The translations under genes and the position numbers were made by a program. This document shows positions 47,805 to 58,886 of a DNA stretch of 64,000 nucleotides, piece by piece (the first letter of the stretch is position 1; each line of letters opens with the position of its first letter). Location of the stretch: positions 49,104,759 through 49,168,758 of the forward strand of contig NC_089232.1 of the NCBI RefSeq assembly GCF_963924675.1, read 5' to 3'. Source of the DNA: Phocoena phocoena. Lineage: Eukaryota > Chordata > Mammalia > Artiodactyla > Phocoenidae. Under the pieces are notes generated by a model, which made no database searches, was not told the origin of the DNA, and worked only from the letters and a program-made list of their open reading frames with translations.

Positions 47805-50800
47805 CTTTTTTTTTTTTTAAATCTTTACTGGAGTGTAATTGCTTTACAATGTATTAGTTTCTGCTTTATAACAATGTGAATCAGTTATACATATACATAT
47901 GTTCCCATATCTCTTCCCTCTTGCGTCTCCCTCCCTCCCACCCTCCCTATCCCACCCCTCTAGGTGATCACAGAGCACCGAGCTGATCTCCCTGTGCTAT
48001 GCGGCTGCTTCCCACTAGCTATCTAGTTTACATTTGGTAGTGTGTATATGTCCATGCCACTCTCTCACTTTGTCACAGCTTACCCGTCCCCCTCCCATAT
48101 CCTCAAGTCCATTCTCTAGTAGGTCTGTGTCTTTATTCCCATCTTGCCCCTAGGTCCTTCATGACCATTTTCTTTTCTTAGATTCCATATATATGTGTTA
48201 GAATACGGTATTTGTTTCTCTCTTTCTGACTTACTTCACTCTGTATGACAGACTCTAGGTCCATGCACCTCACTACAAATAACTCAATTTTATTTCTTTT
48301 TATGGCTGAGTAATATTCCATTGTATACATGTGCCACATCTTCTTTATCCATTCATCTGTCGATGGACACTTAGGTTGCTTCCATGTCCTGGATTGTAAA
48401 TAGTGCTGCAATGAAAATTTTGGTACATGACTCTTTTTGAATTATGGTTTTCTCAGGGTATATGCCCAGTAGTGGGATTGCTGGGTTGTATGGCAGTTCT
48501 ATTTTTAGTTTTTTAAGGAACCTCCATACTGTTTTCCATAGTGGCTGTATCAATTTATATTCCCACCAACAGTGCAAGAGGACTCCCTTTTCTCCACACC
48601 CTCTCCAGCAGTTATTGCTTGTAGATATTTTGATGATGGCCATTCTGACTGGTGTGAGATGATATCTCATTGTAGTTTTGATTTGCATTTCTTTAATAAT
48701 TAATGATGTTGAGCATTCTCTCATGTGTTTCCTGGCAATCTGTATATATTCTTTGGAGAAACGTCTATTTAGGTCTCCTGCCCATTTTTTCATTGGGTTG
48801 TTTGTTTTTTTTGATATTGAGCCACATGAGCTGCTTGTAAATTTTGGAGATTAATCCTTTGTCAGTTGCTCCATTTGCAAGTATTTTCTACCATTCTGAG
48901 GGTTGTCTTTTGGTCCTGTTTATGGTTTCCTTTGCTGTGCAAAAGCTTTTAAGTTGCATTAGGTCCCATTTGTTTATTTTTGTTTTTATTTCCATTTCTC
49001 TAGGAGGTGGGTCAAAAAGGAACTTGCTGTGATTTATGTCATAGAGTGTTCTGCCTATGTTTTCCTCTAAGAGTTTGATAGTGTCTGGCCTTACATTTAG
49101 GTCTTTAATCCATTTTGAGTTTATTTTTGTGTATGGTGTTATGGAGTGTTGTAATTTCATACTTTTACATGTAGCTGTCCAGTTTTCCCAGCACCACTTC
49201 TTGAAAAGGCTTTCTTTTCCCCACTGTATATTCTTGCCACCTTGATCAAAGATGAGGTGACCATATGTGCATGGGTTTATCTCTGGGCTTTATATCCTGT
49301 TCCATTGATCTATATTTCTGTTTTTGTGCCAGTACTATACTGTATTGATTACTGTAGCTTTGTAGTATAGTCTAAAGTCAGGGAACCTGATTCCTCCAGC
49401 TCTGTTTTTCTTTCACAAGATTGCTTTGGCTATTCGGGGTCTTTTTTACTTCCATACAAACTGTGAAATATTTTGTTCTAATTCTGTGAAAAATGCCAGT
49501 GGTAGTTTGATAGGGATTGCATTGAATCTGTAGATTGCTTTGATAGTAGAGTCATTTTCACAATAGTGATTTTTCCAATCCAAGAACATGGTATACCTCT
49601 CCATCTGTTGGTATCATCTTTAGTTGCTTTCATCAGTGTCTTACAATTTCCTGCATACAGGTCTTTTGTCTCCTTAGGTAGGTTTATTCCTAGATATTTT
49701 ATTGCCTTGGTAAATGGGAGTATTTTCTTAATTTCAATTTCATATTTTTCATCATTAGTGTATAGGAATGCTAGACATTTCGGTGCATTAATTTTGTATC
49801 CTGCTACTTTACCAAATTCATTGATTAGCTGTAGTAGTTTTCAGGTAGTATATTTAGGATTCTCTATGTATAGTATCATGTCATCTGCAAACAATGACAG
49901 CTTTACTTCTTCTTTTCCAATTTGGATTCCTTTTATTTCTTGTTCTTCTCTGATTGCTGTGACTAAGACTTCCAAAACTATGTTGAATAATAGTGGTGAG
50001 AGTGGGCAACCTTGTCTTGTTACTGATCTTAGAGGAATTGGTTTCAGTTTTTCACCATTGAGCACGATGTTGGCTGTGGGTTTGTCATATATGCCCTTTA
50101 TTATGTTGAGAAAAGTTCCCTCTGTGCCTACTTTCTGCAGAATTTTTATCATAAATGGGTGTTGAATTTGGTCGAAAGCTTTCTCTGCATCTATTGAGAT
50201 CATATGGTTTTTCTCCTTCAGTTTGTTAATATGGTGTATCACATTGATTGATTTGTGTATATTGAAGCATCCTTGCATTCCTGGGATAAACCCCACTTGA
50301 TCATGGTGTATGATCTTTTAATGTGCTGTTGGATTCTGTTTGCTAGTATTTTGTGGAGGATTTTTGCATCTATGTTCATCAGTGATACTGGCCTGTAGTT
50401 TTCTTTCTTTGTGACAACTTTGTCTGGTTTTGGTATCAGGGTGATGGTGGCCTCGTAGAATGAGTTTGGGAGTGATCCTCTGTCTGCTATATTTTGGAAG
50501 AGTTTGGGATGGATAGGTGTTAGCTCTTCTCTAAATGTTTGATAGAATTCACCTGTGAAGCCATCTGGTCCTGGGGTTTTTTTTTTTGTTGGAAAATTTT
50601 TAATCACAGTTTCAGTGCTTGTGATTGGTCTGTTCATATTTTCTATTTCTTTCTGGTTCAGTCTCGGAAGGTTGTGCATTTCTAAGAATTTGTCCATTTC
50701 TTCCAGATTGTCCATTTAATTGGCATATATTTGCTTGTATTAATGTCTCGTGATCCTTTTTATTTCTGCAGTGTCTGTTGTAACGTCTTGTTCATTTCTG

Positions 50801-51239
50801 ATTTTATTGATTTGAGTCTTCTACCTCTTTTTTTTGATGAGTCTGGCTAATGGTTTATCAATTTTGTTTATCTTCTCAAAGAACCAACTTTTAGTTTTAT
50901 TGAGCTTTGTTATCATTTCCTTCATTTCTTTTTCATTTATTTCTGGTCTGATGTTTATGATTTCTTTCCTTCTGCTAACTTTGGGGTTTTTTGTTCTTTC
51001 TCTAATTGCTTTAGGTGTAAGGTTAAGTTGTTTATTTGAGATGTTTCTTGTTTCTTAAGGTAGGCTTGTATTGCTATAAACTTCCCTCTTAGAACTTCTT
51101 TTGCTGCATTAGGTAGGTTTTTGGTCATCGTGTTTTCATTATTATTTGTTTCTAGGTATTTTTTGATTTTCTCTTTGATTTCTTCAGTGATCTGTTGGTT
51201 ATAAAGTAGTGTATTGTTTAGCCTCCATTTGTTTGTTTC
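47805..51239 (-). mobile_element. L1-B, LINE-1 lacking ORF1 and 5' UTR
   Basis: A minus-strand L1 with poly(T) at about 47805-47819, a 3' UTR and an ORF2 covering roughly residue 250 to the end. It stops at 51239, where the poly(T) of L1-C begins. ORF2 remnants are clear: 'LFADDMILY' and '[16 protein letters not shown]' in 49841-50296, '[17 protein letters not shown]' in 50239-50715, and a C-terminal '[20 protein letters not shown]' in 48371-48793. Frameshifts separate them. It is closely similar to L1-C but older. Confidence 0.85.
48178..50715 (-). pseudogene. L1-B ORF2 pseudogene
   Basis: A frame-broken ORF2 of the L1 endonuclease/reverse transcriptase. The endonuclease domain is absent because the copy begins downstream of it. 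The RT catalytic FADD is retained in its local frame. The Cys-rich C-terminal motif is partly altered (WECE changed to WEYK). Several indels break the frame, so it is not functional. Confidence 0.85.
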
Positions 51240-51249
51240 TTTTTTTTTT

Positions 51250-51616
51250 AAACATCTTTATTTGGGTATAATTGCTTTACAATGGTGTGTTAGTTTCTGC
51301 TTTATAACAAAGTGAATCAGCTATACATATACATATGTTCCCATATGTCTTCCCTCTTGCGTCTCCCTCCCTCCCACTCTCCCCATCCCACCCTTCCAGG
51401 CTGTCACAAAGCACCGAGCTAATATCCCTGTGCCTTGCGGCTGCTTCCCCCCAGCTATCTACCTTACTACGTTTGTTAGTGTGTATATGTCCATGACTCT
51501 CTCTCGCCCTGTCAAAACTCACCCTTCCCCCTCCCCATATCCTCAAGTCCGTTCTCCAGTAGGTCTGCGTCTTTATTCCTGTCTTACCCCTAGGTTCTTC
51601 ATGACATTTTTTTCCC
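51250..51616 (-). other. L1-C 3' UTR
   Basis: The non-coding tail of L1-C, shared with the insertion at 24063-24268 and with L1-A and L1-B. It contains a run of CCCTCCCTCCCAC-like sequence (plus strand CTCCCTCCCTCCCACTC), the G-rich polypurine tract typical of L1 3' UTRs on the sense strand, able in principle to form a G-quadruplex. Confidence 0.75.
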
Positions 51617-54600
51617 TTAAATTCCATATATATGTGTTAGCATACGGTATTTGTCTTTTTCTTTCTGACTTACTTCACTCTGTATGACAGACTCTAGGTC
51701 TATCCATCTCATTACAAATAGCTCAATTTCATTTCTTTTTAAGGCTGAGTAATATTCCATTGTGTATATGTGCCACATCTTCTTTATCCATTCATCCGAT
51801 GATGGGCGCTTAGGTTATTTCCATCTCCGGGCTATTGTAAATAGAGCTGCAATGAACATTTTGGTGCATGACTCTTTTTGAATTTTGGTTTTCTCAGGGT
51901 ATATGCCCAGTAGTGGGATTGCTGGGTCATATGGTAATTCTATTTGTAGTTTTTTAAGGAACCTCCATACTGTTCTCCATAGTGGCTGAACCATTTCACA
52001 TTCCCACCAGCAGTGCAAGAGTGTCCCCTTTTCTCCACACCCTCTCCAGCATTTATTGTTTCTAGATTTTTTGATGATGGCCATTCTGACTGGTGTGAGA
52101 TGATATCTCATTGTAGTTTTGATTTGCATTTCTCTAATGATTAATGATGTTGAGCATTCTTTCATGTGTTTGTTGGCATTCTGTATATCTTCTTTGGAGA
52201 AATGTCTATTTAGGTCTTCTGACCATTTTTGGATGGGGTTGTTTGTTTTTTTGTTATTGAGCTGCATGAGCTGCTTGTAAATTTTGGAGATTAATCCTTT
52301 GTCAGTTGCTTCATTTGCAAATATTTTCTCCCATTCTGAGGGTTGTCTTTTGGTCTTGGTTATGGTTTCCTTTGCTGTGCAAAAGCTTTGAAGTTTCATT
52401 AGGTCCCATTTGTTTATTTTTGTTTTTATTTCCATTACTCTAGGAGGTGGGTCAGAAAGGATCTTGCTGTGATTTATGTCATAGAGTGTTCTTCCTATGT
52501 TTTCTTCTAAGAGTTTGATAGTTTCTGGCCTTACATTTAGGTCTTTAATCCATTTTGAGCTTATTTTTGTGTATGGTGTTAGGGAGTGATCTAATCTCAT
52601 ACTTTTACATGTACCTGTCCAGTTTTCCCAGCACCATTTATTGAAGAGGCTGTCCTTTCTCCACTGTACATTCCTGCCTCCTTTATCAAAGATAAGGTGT
52701 CCATATGTGCGTGCGTTTATCTCTGGGCTTTCTATCCTGTTCCACTGATCTATCTTTCTGTTTTTGTGCCAGTACCATACTGTCTTGATTACTGTTGCTT
52801 TGTAATATAGTCTGAAGTCAGGGAGCCTGATTCCTCCAGCTCCTTTTTTCGTTCTCAAGATTGCTTTCGCTATTCGGGGTCTTTTGTGTTTCTATACAAA
52901 TTGCGAAATTTTTTGTTCTAGTTCTGTGAAAAATGCCAGTGGTAGTTTGATAGGGATTGCATTGAATCTGTAGATTGCTTTGGGTAGTAGAGTCATTTTC
53001 ACAATGTTGATTCTTCCCATCCAAGAACATGGTATATCTCTCCATCTATTTGTATCATCTTTAATTTCTTTCATCAGTGTCTTATAATTTTCGGCATACA
53101 GGTCTTTCATATCCTTAGGTAGGTTTATTCCTAGATATTTTATTCTTTTTGTTGCAATGGTAAATGGGAGTGTTTTCTTGATTTCACTTTCAGATTTTTC
53201 ATCATTAGTATATAGGAATGCCAGAGATTTCTGTGCATTAATTTTGTATCCTGCTACTTTACCAAATTCATTGATTAGCTCTAGTAGTTTTCTGGTAGCA
53301 TCTTTAGGATTCTCTATGTATAGTATCATGTCATCTGCAAACAGTGACAGCTTTACTTCTTCTTTTCCGATTTGGATTCCTTTTATTTCCTTTTCTTCTC
53401 TGATTGCTGTGGCTAAAACTTCCAAAACTATGTTGAATAAGAGTGGTGAGAGTGGGCAACCTTGTCTTGTTCCTGATCTTAGTGGAAATGCTTTCAGTTT
53501 TTCACCATTGAGGATGATGTTTGCTGTGGGCTTGTCATATATGGCCTTTATTATGTTGAGGAAAGTTCCCTCTATGCCTACTCTCTGGAGGGTTTTTATC
53601 ATAAATGGGTGTTGAATTTTGTCGAAAGCTTTCTCTGCATCTATTGAGATGATCATATGGTTTTTCTCCTTCAATTTGTTAATATGGTTTATCACATTGA
53701 TAGATTTGCGTATATTGAAGAATCCTTGCATTCCTGGAATAAACCCCACTTGATCATGGTGTATGATCCTTTTAATGTGCTGTTGGATTCTGTTTGCTAG
53801 TATTTTGTTGAGGATTTTTGCATCTATGTTCATCAGTGATATTGCCCTGTAGTTTTCTTTCTTTGTGACATCCTTGTCTGGTTTTGGTATCAAGGTGATG
53901 GTGGCCTCGTAGAAGGAATTTGGGAGTGTTCCTCCCTCTGCTATATTTTGGAAGAGTTCGAGAAGGATAGGTGTTAGCTCTTCTCTAAACGTTTGATAGA
54001 ATTCACCTGTGAAGCCATCTGGTCCTGGGCTTTTGTTTGTTGGAAGGTTTTTAATCACATTTTCAATTTCAGTGCTTGTGATTGGTCTGTTCATATTTTC
54101 TATTTCTTCCTGATTCAGTCTTGGCAGGTTGTGCATTTCTAAGAATTTGTCCATTTCTTCCAGATTGTCCATTTTATTGGCATAGAGTTGCTTGTAGTAA
54201 TCTCTCATGATTTTTTTTATTTCTGCAGTGTCAGTTGTTACTTCTCCTTTTTCATTTCTAATTCTATTGATTTGAGTCTTCTCCCTTTTTTTCTTGATGA
54301 GTCTGGCTAGCGGTTTATCTATTTTGTTTATCTTCTCAAAGAACCAGCTTTTAGTTTTATTGATCTTTGCTATCGTCTCCTTCATTTCTTTTTCATTTAT
54401 TTCTGATCTGATTTTTATGATTTCTTTCCTTCTGCTAGCTTTGGGGTTTTTTTGTTCTTCTTTCTCTAATTGCTTGAGGTGCAAGGTTAGGTTGTTTATT
54501 CGAGATGTTTCCTGCTTCTTAAGGTGGGCTTGTATTGCTATAAACTTCCCCCTTAGAACTGCTTTTGCTGCATCCCATAGGTTTTGGGTCGTTGTGTCTC

Positions 54601-55471
54601 CATTGTCATTTGTTTCTAGGTATTTTTTTATTTCCTCTTTGATTTCTTCAGTGATCACTTCATTATTAAGTAGTGTATTGTTTAGTCTCCATGTGTTTGT
54701 ATTTTTTACAGATCTTTTCCTGTAATTGATATCTAGTCTCATGGCGTTGTGGTCGGAAAAGATACTTGATACAATTTCAGTTTTCTTAAATTTACCAAGG
54801 CTTGATTTGTGACCCAAGATATGATCTATCCTGGAGAATGTTCCATGAGCAGTTGAGAAAAATGTGTATTCTGTTGTTTTTGGATGGAGTGTCCTATAAA
54901 TATCAATTAAGTCCATCTTGTTTAATGTATCATTTAAAGCTTGTGTTTCCTTATTTATTTTCATTTTGGATGATCTGTCCATGGGTGAAAGTGGGGTGTT
55001 AAAGTCCCCTACTATGAATGTGTTACTGTTGATCTCCCCTTTTATGGTTGTTAGTATTTGCCTTATGTATTGAGGTGCTCCTATGTTGGGTGCATAAATA
55101 TTTACAATTGTTATATCTTCTTCTTGGATCGATCCCTTGATCATTATGTAGTGTCCTTCTTTGTCCCTTTTAATAGTCCTTATTTTAAAGTCTATTTTGT
55201 CTGATATGAGAATTGCTACTCCAGCTTTTTTTTGGTTTCCATTTGCATGGAATATCTTTTTCCATCCCCTTACTTTCAGTCTGTATGTGTCTCTAGTTCT
55301 GAAGTGGGTCTCTTGTAGACAGCATATATAAGGGTCTTGTTTTTGTATCCATTCAGCCAATCTGTGTCTTTTGGTGGGAGCATTTAGTCCATTTACATTT
55401 AAGGTAATTATTGCTATGTATGTTCCTATTTCCATTTTATATATTGTTTTGGGTTCGCTACTATAGGTCAT
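51617..55471 (-). pseudogene. L1-C ORF2, in frame but with two stop codons
   Basis: ORF2 of LINE-1, an endonuclease and reverse transcriptase acting at nuclear target sites. All 1285 codons from 55471 lie in one frame. The family start is probably the Met at codon 13 (55435). Endonuclease residues are present: N25, E54, D156, N158, D240, H241. The RT fingers carry '[15 protein letters not shown]', and the catalytic F711-A-D-D714 is intact. The C-terminal Cys/His motif is C1141, C1145, H1153, C1158. Codon 860 is TAG (52892-52894), where the family has Trp, and codon 1219 is TAA (51815-51817), where it has Gln. Both are single-base transitions, and nothing else breaks the frame. Confidence 0.95.
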
Positions 55472-55493
55472 TTCCTTCTCTTGTGTTTCGTGT

Positions 55494-56387
55494 CTAGAGA
55501 AGTTCCTTTAGCATTTGTTCTAGAGCTGGTTTGGTGGTGCTGAACTCTCTCAGCTTTTGCTTGTCTGTAAAGGTTTTAATTTCTCCATCAAATGTGAATG
55601 AGATCCTTGCTGGGTAGAGTAGTCTTGGTTTCAGGCTATTCTCCTTCATCACTTTCAGTATGTCCTGCCACTCCCTTCTGGCTTGTAGGGTTTCTGCTGA
55701 GAGATCAGCTGTTAACCTTATGGGGATTCCCTTGTGTGTTATTTGTTGTTTTTCCCTTGCTGCTTTTAATATGCTTTCTTTGTATTTAATTTTTGACAGT
55801 TTGATTAATATGTGTCTTGGCGTGTTTCTCCTTGTATTTATCCTGTATGGGACCCTCTGTGCTTCCTGGGCTTGATTAACTATTTCCTTTCCCATATTAG
55901 GGAAGTTTTCAACTATAATCTCTTCAAATATTTTCTCAGTCCCTTTCTTTCTTTCTTCTTCTTCTGGAACCCCTATAATTCGAATGTTGGTGCGTTTCTG
56001 GTTGTCCCAGAGGTCTCTGAGACTGTCCTCAGTTCTTTTCATTCTTTTTTCTTTATTCTGCTCTGCAGTAGTTATTTCCACTACTTTATCTTCCAGGTCA
56101 CTTATCCGTTCTTCTGCCTCAGTTATTCTGCTATTGATCCTATCTAGAGTGACTTTAATTTCATTTATTGCATTGTTCATCGTTGCTTGTTTCATCTTTA
56201 GTTCTTGTAGGTCCTTGTTAACTGTTTCTTGCATTTTGTCCATTCTACTTCCAAGATTTCGGATCATCCTTACTATCATTATTCTGAATTCTTTTTCAGG
56301 TAGATTGCCTATTTCCTCTTCATTTGTTAGGTCTGGTGGGTTTTTATCTTGCTCCTTCATCTGCTGTGTGTTTTTCTGTCTTCTCAT
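55494..56387 (-). CDS. L1-C ORF1 protein, open
   Basis: LINE-1 ORF1 protein (297 residues), a trimeric RNA-binding nucleic-acid chaperone that coats L1 RNA. About residues 35-120 form a heptad-like coiled coil ('[20 protein letters not shown]'). Residues 120-215 are the RRM ('[20 protein letters not shown]'). Residues 216-290 are the C-terminal domain ('[20 protein letters not shown]' and '[13 protein letters not shown]'). Human ORF1p is 338 residues, and the difference lies in the N-terminus. The start is the first in-frame ATG, with a purine-rich AGCAAA context. No stops or frameshifts were seen, so it could be translated if the element is transcribed. ORF2 follows after 22 bp. Confidence 0.92.
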   Translation of the reverse strand: MRRQKNTQQMKEQDKNPPDLTNEEEIGNLPEKEFRIMIVRMIRNLGSRMDKMQETVNKDLQELKMKQATMNNAINEIKVTLDRINSRITEAEERISDLEDKVVEITTAEQNKEKRMKRTEDSLRDLWDNQKRTNIRIIGVPEEEERKKGTEKIFEEIIVENFPNMGKEIVNQAQEAQRVPYRINTRRNTPRHILIKLSKIKYKESILKAAREKQQITHKGIPIRLTADLSAETLQARREWQDILKVMKENSLKPRLLYPARISFTFDGEIKTFTDKQKLREFSTTKPALEQMLKELL

Positions 56388-56931
56388 TTTGCTTATCTTA
56401 CTGTGTTTGGGGTCTCCTTTTTGCAGGCTGCAGGTTCGTAGTTCCCGTTGTTTTTGATGTCTGTCTCCAGTGGCTAAGGTTGTTTCAGTGGGTTGTGTAG
56501 GCTTCCTGGTGGAGGGGACTAGTGCCTGTGTTGTGCTGGATGAGGCTGGATCTTGTCTCTCTAGTGGGCAGGTTCACGTCTGGTGGTGTGTTTTGGGGTG
56601 TCTGTGGCCTTATTATGATTTTAGGCAGCCTCTCTGCTAATGGGTGGGGTTGTGTTCCTGTTTTGCTAGTTGTTTGGCATAGGTTGTCCAGCACTGTGGC
56701 TTGCTGGTCGTTGAGTGAAGCTGGGTGCTGGTGTTAAGATGGAGGTCTCTGGGAGATTTCCGCTGTTTAATATTATGTGGAGCTGGGAGGTCTCTTGTTG
56801 AGCAGTGACCTGAAGTTGGCTCTCCTACTTCAGAGGCAGAGCCCTGACTCCTGGCTGGAGAACCAAGAGCCTTTCATCCACACGGCTCAGAATAAAAGGG
56901 AGAAAAAGTAGAGAGAATTAGTAGAAGTATG

Positions 56932-57064
56932 AGGAAAGAAAGAAGGAAAGGAGGAAAGGAAGGAAGGAAGAAAGAAGCAAAGAAGGAAAGAAAGGAGGGA
57001 GGGAGGGAGGGAGGGAGGAAGGAAGGAAGGAGGGAAAGAAGGAAAAAAAGACAGAAAGAAAGAT
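56932..57064. repeat. Purine-rich GGAA/GGGA tract in L1-C 5' UTR
   Basis: The plus strand is almost wholly A and G over about 130 bases (GAAGGAAAGGAGG, GGAGGGAGGGAGG). The L1 sense strand is the matching pyrimidine tract. Such sequence can form triplex or G-quadruplex structure and is prone to length change. A shorter GGAAGGAAAG echo at about 57304-57335 belongs to the second unit of the 270-bp repeat. Confidence 0.9.
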
Positions 57065-57565
57065 GATACAGTAAAAATAAAATAAATTATAATATAGTTA
57101 TTGAATTAAAAAATATTTAGAAAAAAAAAAAAGGGACAGATAGAACCTTAGGACAAATGTTGGAAGCAAAGCTATACAGAGAAAATCTTACACAGAAGCA
57201 TACACATACACCTTCACAAAAAGAGGTAAAGGGGGAGAAATCATAAATCCTGCTCCCTGAGACCACCTCCTCAATTTGGGGTGATTCGTTGTCTAAAGGA
57301 GAGAGGGAAGGAAGGAAAGAAATAAAGAACGAAGGTAAAGTATAATAAAGTTATTACAATTAAACTTAATTATTAAGAAAAAGAATTTTTAAAAAAAAGT
57401 CATGGACGGATAGAGCCCTAGGACAAATGGTGGAAGTTAGAGTATACAGACTAGATGTCACACAGGAGCATACACGTACACCTTCACAAAAAGAGGAAAA
57501 AGGAAAAAAATCATAGATTTCGCTCCTAAATTCCACCTCTTCAATTTGGGATCATTCCTTGTCTA
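57050..57565. repeat. Diverged ~270-bp direct repeat in L1-C 5' UTR
   Basis: 'acagatagaaccttaggacaaatg' at 57135 recurs as 'acggatagagccctaggacaaatg' at 57405. 'catacacatacaccttcacaaaaagagg' recurs as 'catacacgtacaccttcacaaaaagagg'. 'ccacctcctcaatttgggg' recurs as 'ccacctcttcaatttggg'. The period is about 270 bp. The units differ clearly, so the duplication predates this insertion and is probably a subfamily trait. Confidence 0.85.
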
Positions 57566-58069
57566 TTCAGGTATTCCACAGATGCAGGGTATATCAAGTT
57601 GATTGTGGAGCTTTAATCCGCTGCTTCTGTGGCTGCTGGGAGAGATTTCCCTTTCTCTTCTTTGTTCTCACAGCTCACAGGAGCTCAGCTTTGGATTTGG
57701 CCCTGCCTCTGCGTGTAGGTCGCTGGAGGGCGTCTGTTTTTTCGCTCAGACAGGACGGGGTTAAAGGAGCCGCTGATTCGGGGCCTCCGGCTCACTCAGG
57801 CCGGGGGTTGGGGGATTGCGGAAGGAGGGGCACTGCGTGCGGGGCCGGCCTGCGGCGGCAGAGGCAGCGTGACGTTGCGGCAGAGGCCGGCGTGACGTTG
57901 CACCAGCCTGAGGCCCGCCGTGCGCTGTCCCGGGGAAGTTGTCCCTGGATCCCGGGGACCTGGCAGTGGCGGGCTGCACAGGCTCCGCGGAAGAGGGGTG
58001 TGGAGAGTGACCTGTGCTCGCACACAGGCCCCTTGTTGGCGGCAGCAGCAGCCTTAGCGTCTCCCGCCT

Positions 58070-58234
58070 GTCTCTGGGGTCCGCGGTTTTAGCCGCGGCT
58101 CGCGCCCGTCTCTGGGGTTTGCGCTTTCAGCCGCGGCTCGCGCCCGTCTCGGGGGCTCGCGCCCTCAGCCGCGGCTCGCGCCCGTCTCTGGGGTTCGCGC
58201 TTTTAGCCGCGGCTCGCGCCCGTCTCTGGAGTTC
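58070..58234. repeat. 38-bp GC-rich tandem repeat in L1-C 5' UTR
   Basis: Four units start at 58070, 58108, 58146 and 58184, and a partial fifth at 58222. Each follows GTCTCTGGGG, then a variable CGCG/TTTAG segment, then AGCCGCGGCTCGCGCCC. The spacing is exactly 38 bp. Units differ by a few bases. Each carries the palindrome AGCCGCGGCT and several CpGs. Confidence 0.95.
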
Positions 58235-58864
58235 CTTTAAGCAGTGCTCTTAAACCCCTCTCCTCGCGCACCAGGAGACAAAGAGGGAAGAAAAAGTCTC
58301 TTGCCTCTTCGGCCGGTGCAGGCTTTTCCCCGAACTCCCTCCCGGCTAGTCGTGGTGCACTAACCCCTTCAGGCTATGTTCAAGCCGCCAACCCCAGTCC
58401 TCTCCCTGCGCTCCGTCCAAAACCGAAACCCGAGCCTCAGCTCGCAGCCCCGCCCGCCCCGGCGGGTGAGCAGACAAGCCTCTCGGGTTGGTGAGTGCCG
58501 GTCGGCACCGATCGTCTGTGCAGGAATCTCCCCGCTTTGCCCTCCGCACCCGTCGCTGTGCACTACTCCGCGGTCCCGAAACTCCCCCCTCTGCCTCCCG
58601 CAGTCTCCGCCCGCGGAGGGGCTTCCTAGTGTGTGGAAACTTTTCCTCCTTCACAGCTCCCTCCCACTGGTGCAGGTGCCGTCCTTATTCTTTTGTGTCT
58701 GTTTTTTCTTTTGCCCTACCCAGGTACGTGGGGAGTTTCTTGCCTTTTGGGAGGTCTGAGGTCTTCTGCCAGCCTTCAGTAGGAGTTCTGTAGGAGTTGT
58801 TCCACGTGTGGATGTATTTCTGGTTTATCCGTGGGGAGGAAGGCGATCTCCGCGTCTTACTCTT

Positions 58865-58874
58865 CCGCCATCTT
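58865..58874 (-). promoter_or_regulatory. Candidate YY1-type site at the L1-C 5' end
   Basis: On the L1 sense strand AAGATGGCGG lies about 12 bases from the element's 5' end. It matches the position and core of the AAGATGGC YY1 site known in primate L1, which directs start-site choice. Inference from motif and position only. Confidence 0.6.
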
Positions 58875-58886
58875 CAAGGTCCCCCC

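Larger units (their letters stand above)
51240..58886 (-). mobile_element. L1-C, full-length near-intact LINE-1
   Basis: A minus-strand L1 of about 7.65 kb. It comprises poly(T) 51240-51249, 3' UTR to 51616, ORF2 51617-55471, a 22-bp spacer, ORF1 55494-56387 and 5' UTR 56388-58886. The 5' end on the sense strand reads GGGGGGACCTTGAAGATGGC, aligned with the usual start of mammalian L1. ORF1 is open. ORF2 is in one frame for 1285 codons but has two premature stops. No target duplication is seen: the left flank is L1-B and the right flank is a different, much older L1. It is the youngest-looking large element in the window. Confidence 0.93.
56388..58886 (-). promoter_or_regulatory. L1-C 5' UTR / internal promoter, 2.5 kb
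   Basis: Non-coding leader of L1-C holding its internal RNA polymerase II promoter. The 5'-most 1.1 kb (about 57750-58886) is GC- and CpG-rich, the only such stretch in the window. The rest contains a diverged direct repeat of about 270 bp and a purine-rich plus-strand tract. It is long compared with the roughly 0.9-kb leaders of primate L1 and has internal repeats reminiscent of rodent L1 monomers. Methylation is the expected silencing route. Confidence 0.8.

Noticed and set aside
57559..58759. CpG-rich region as a host gene promoter with a first exon
   Set aside because: It is continuous with L1-C, ends at the L1 5' terminus and has no host exon or splice context.
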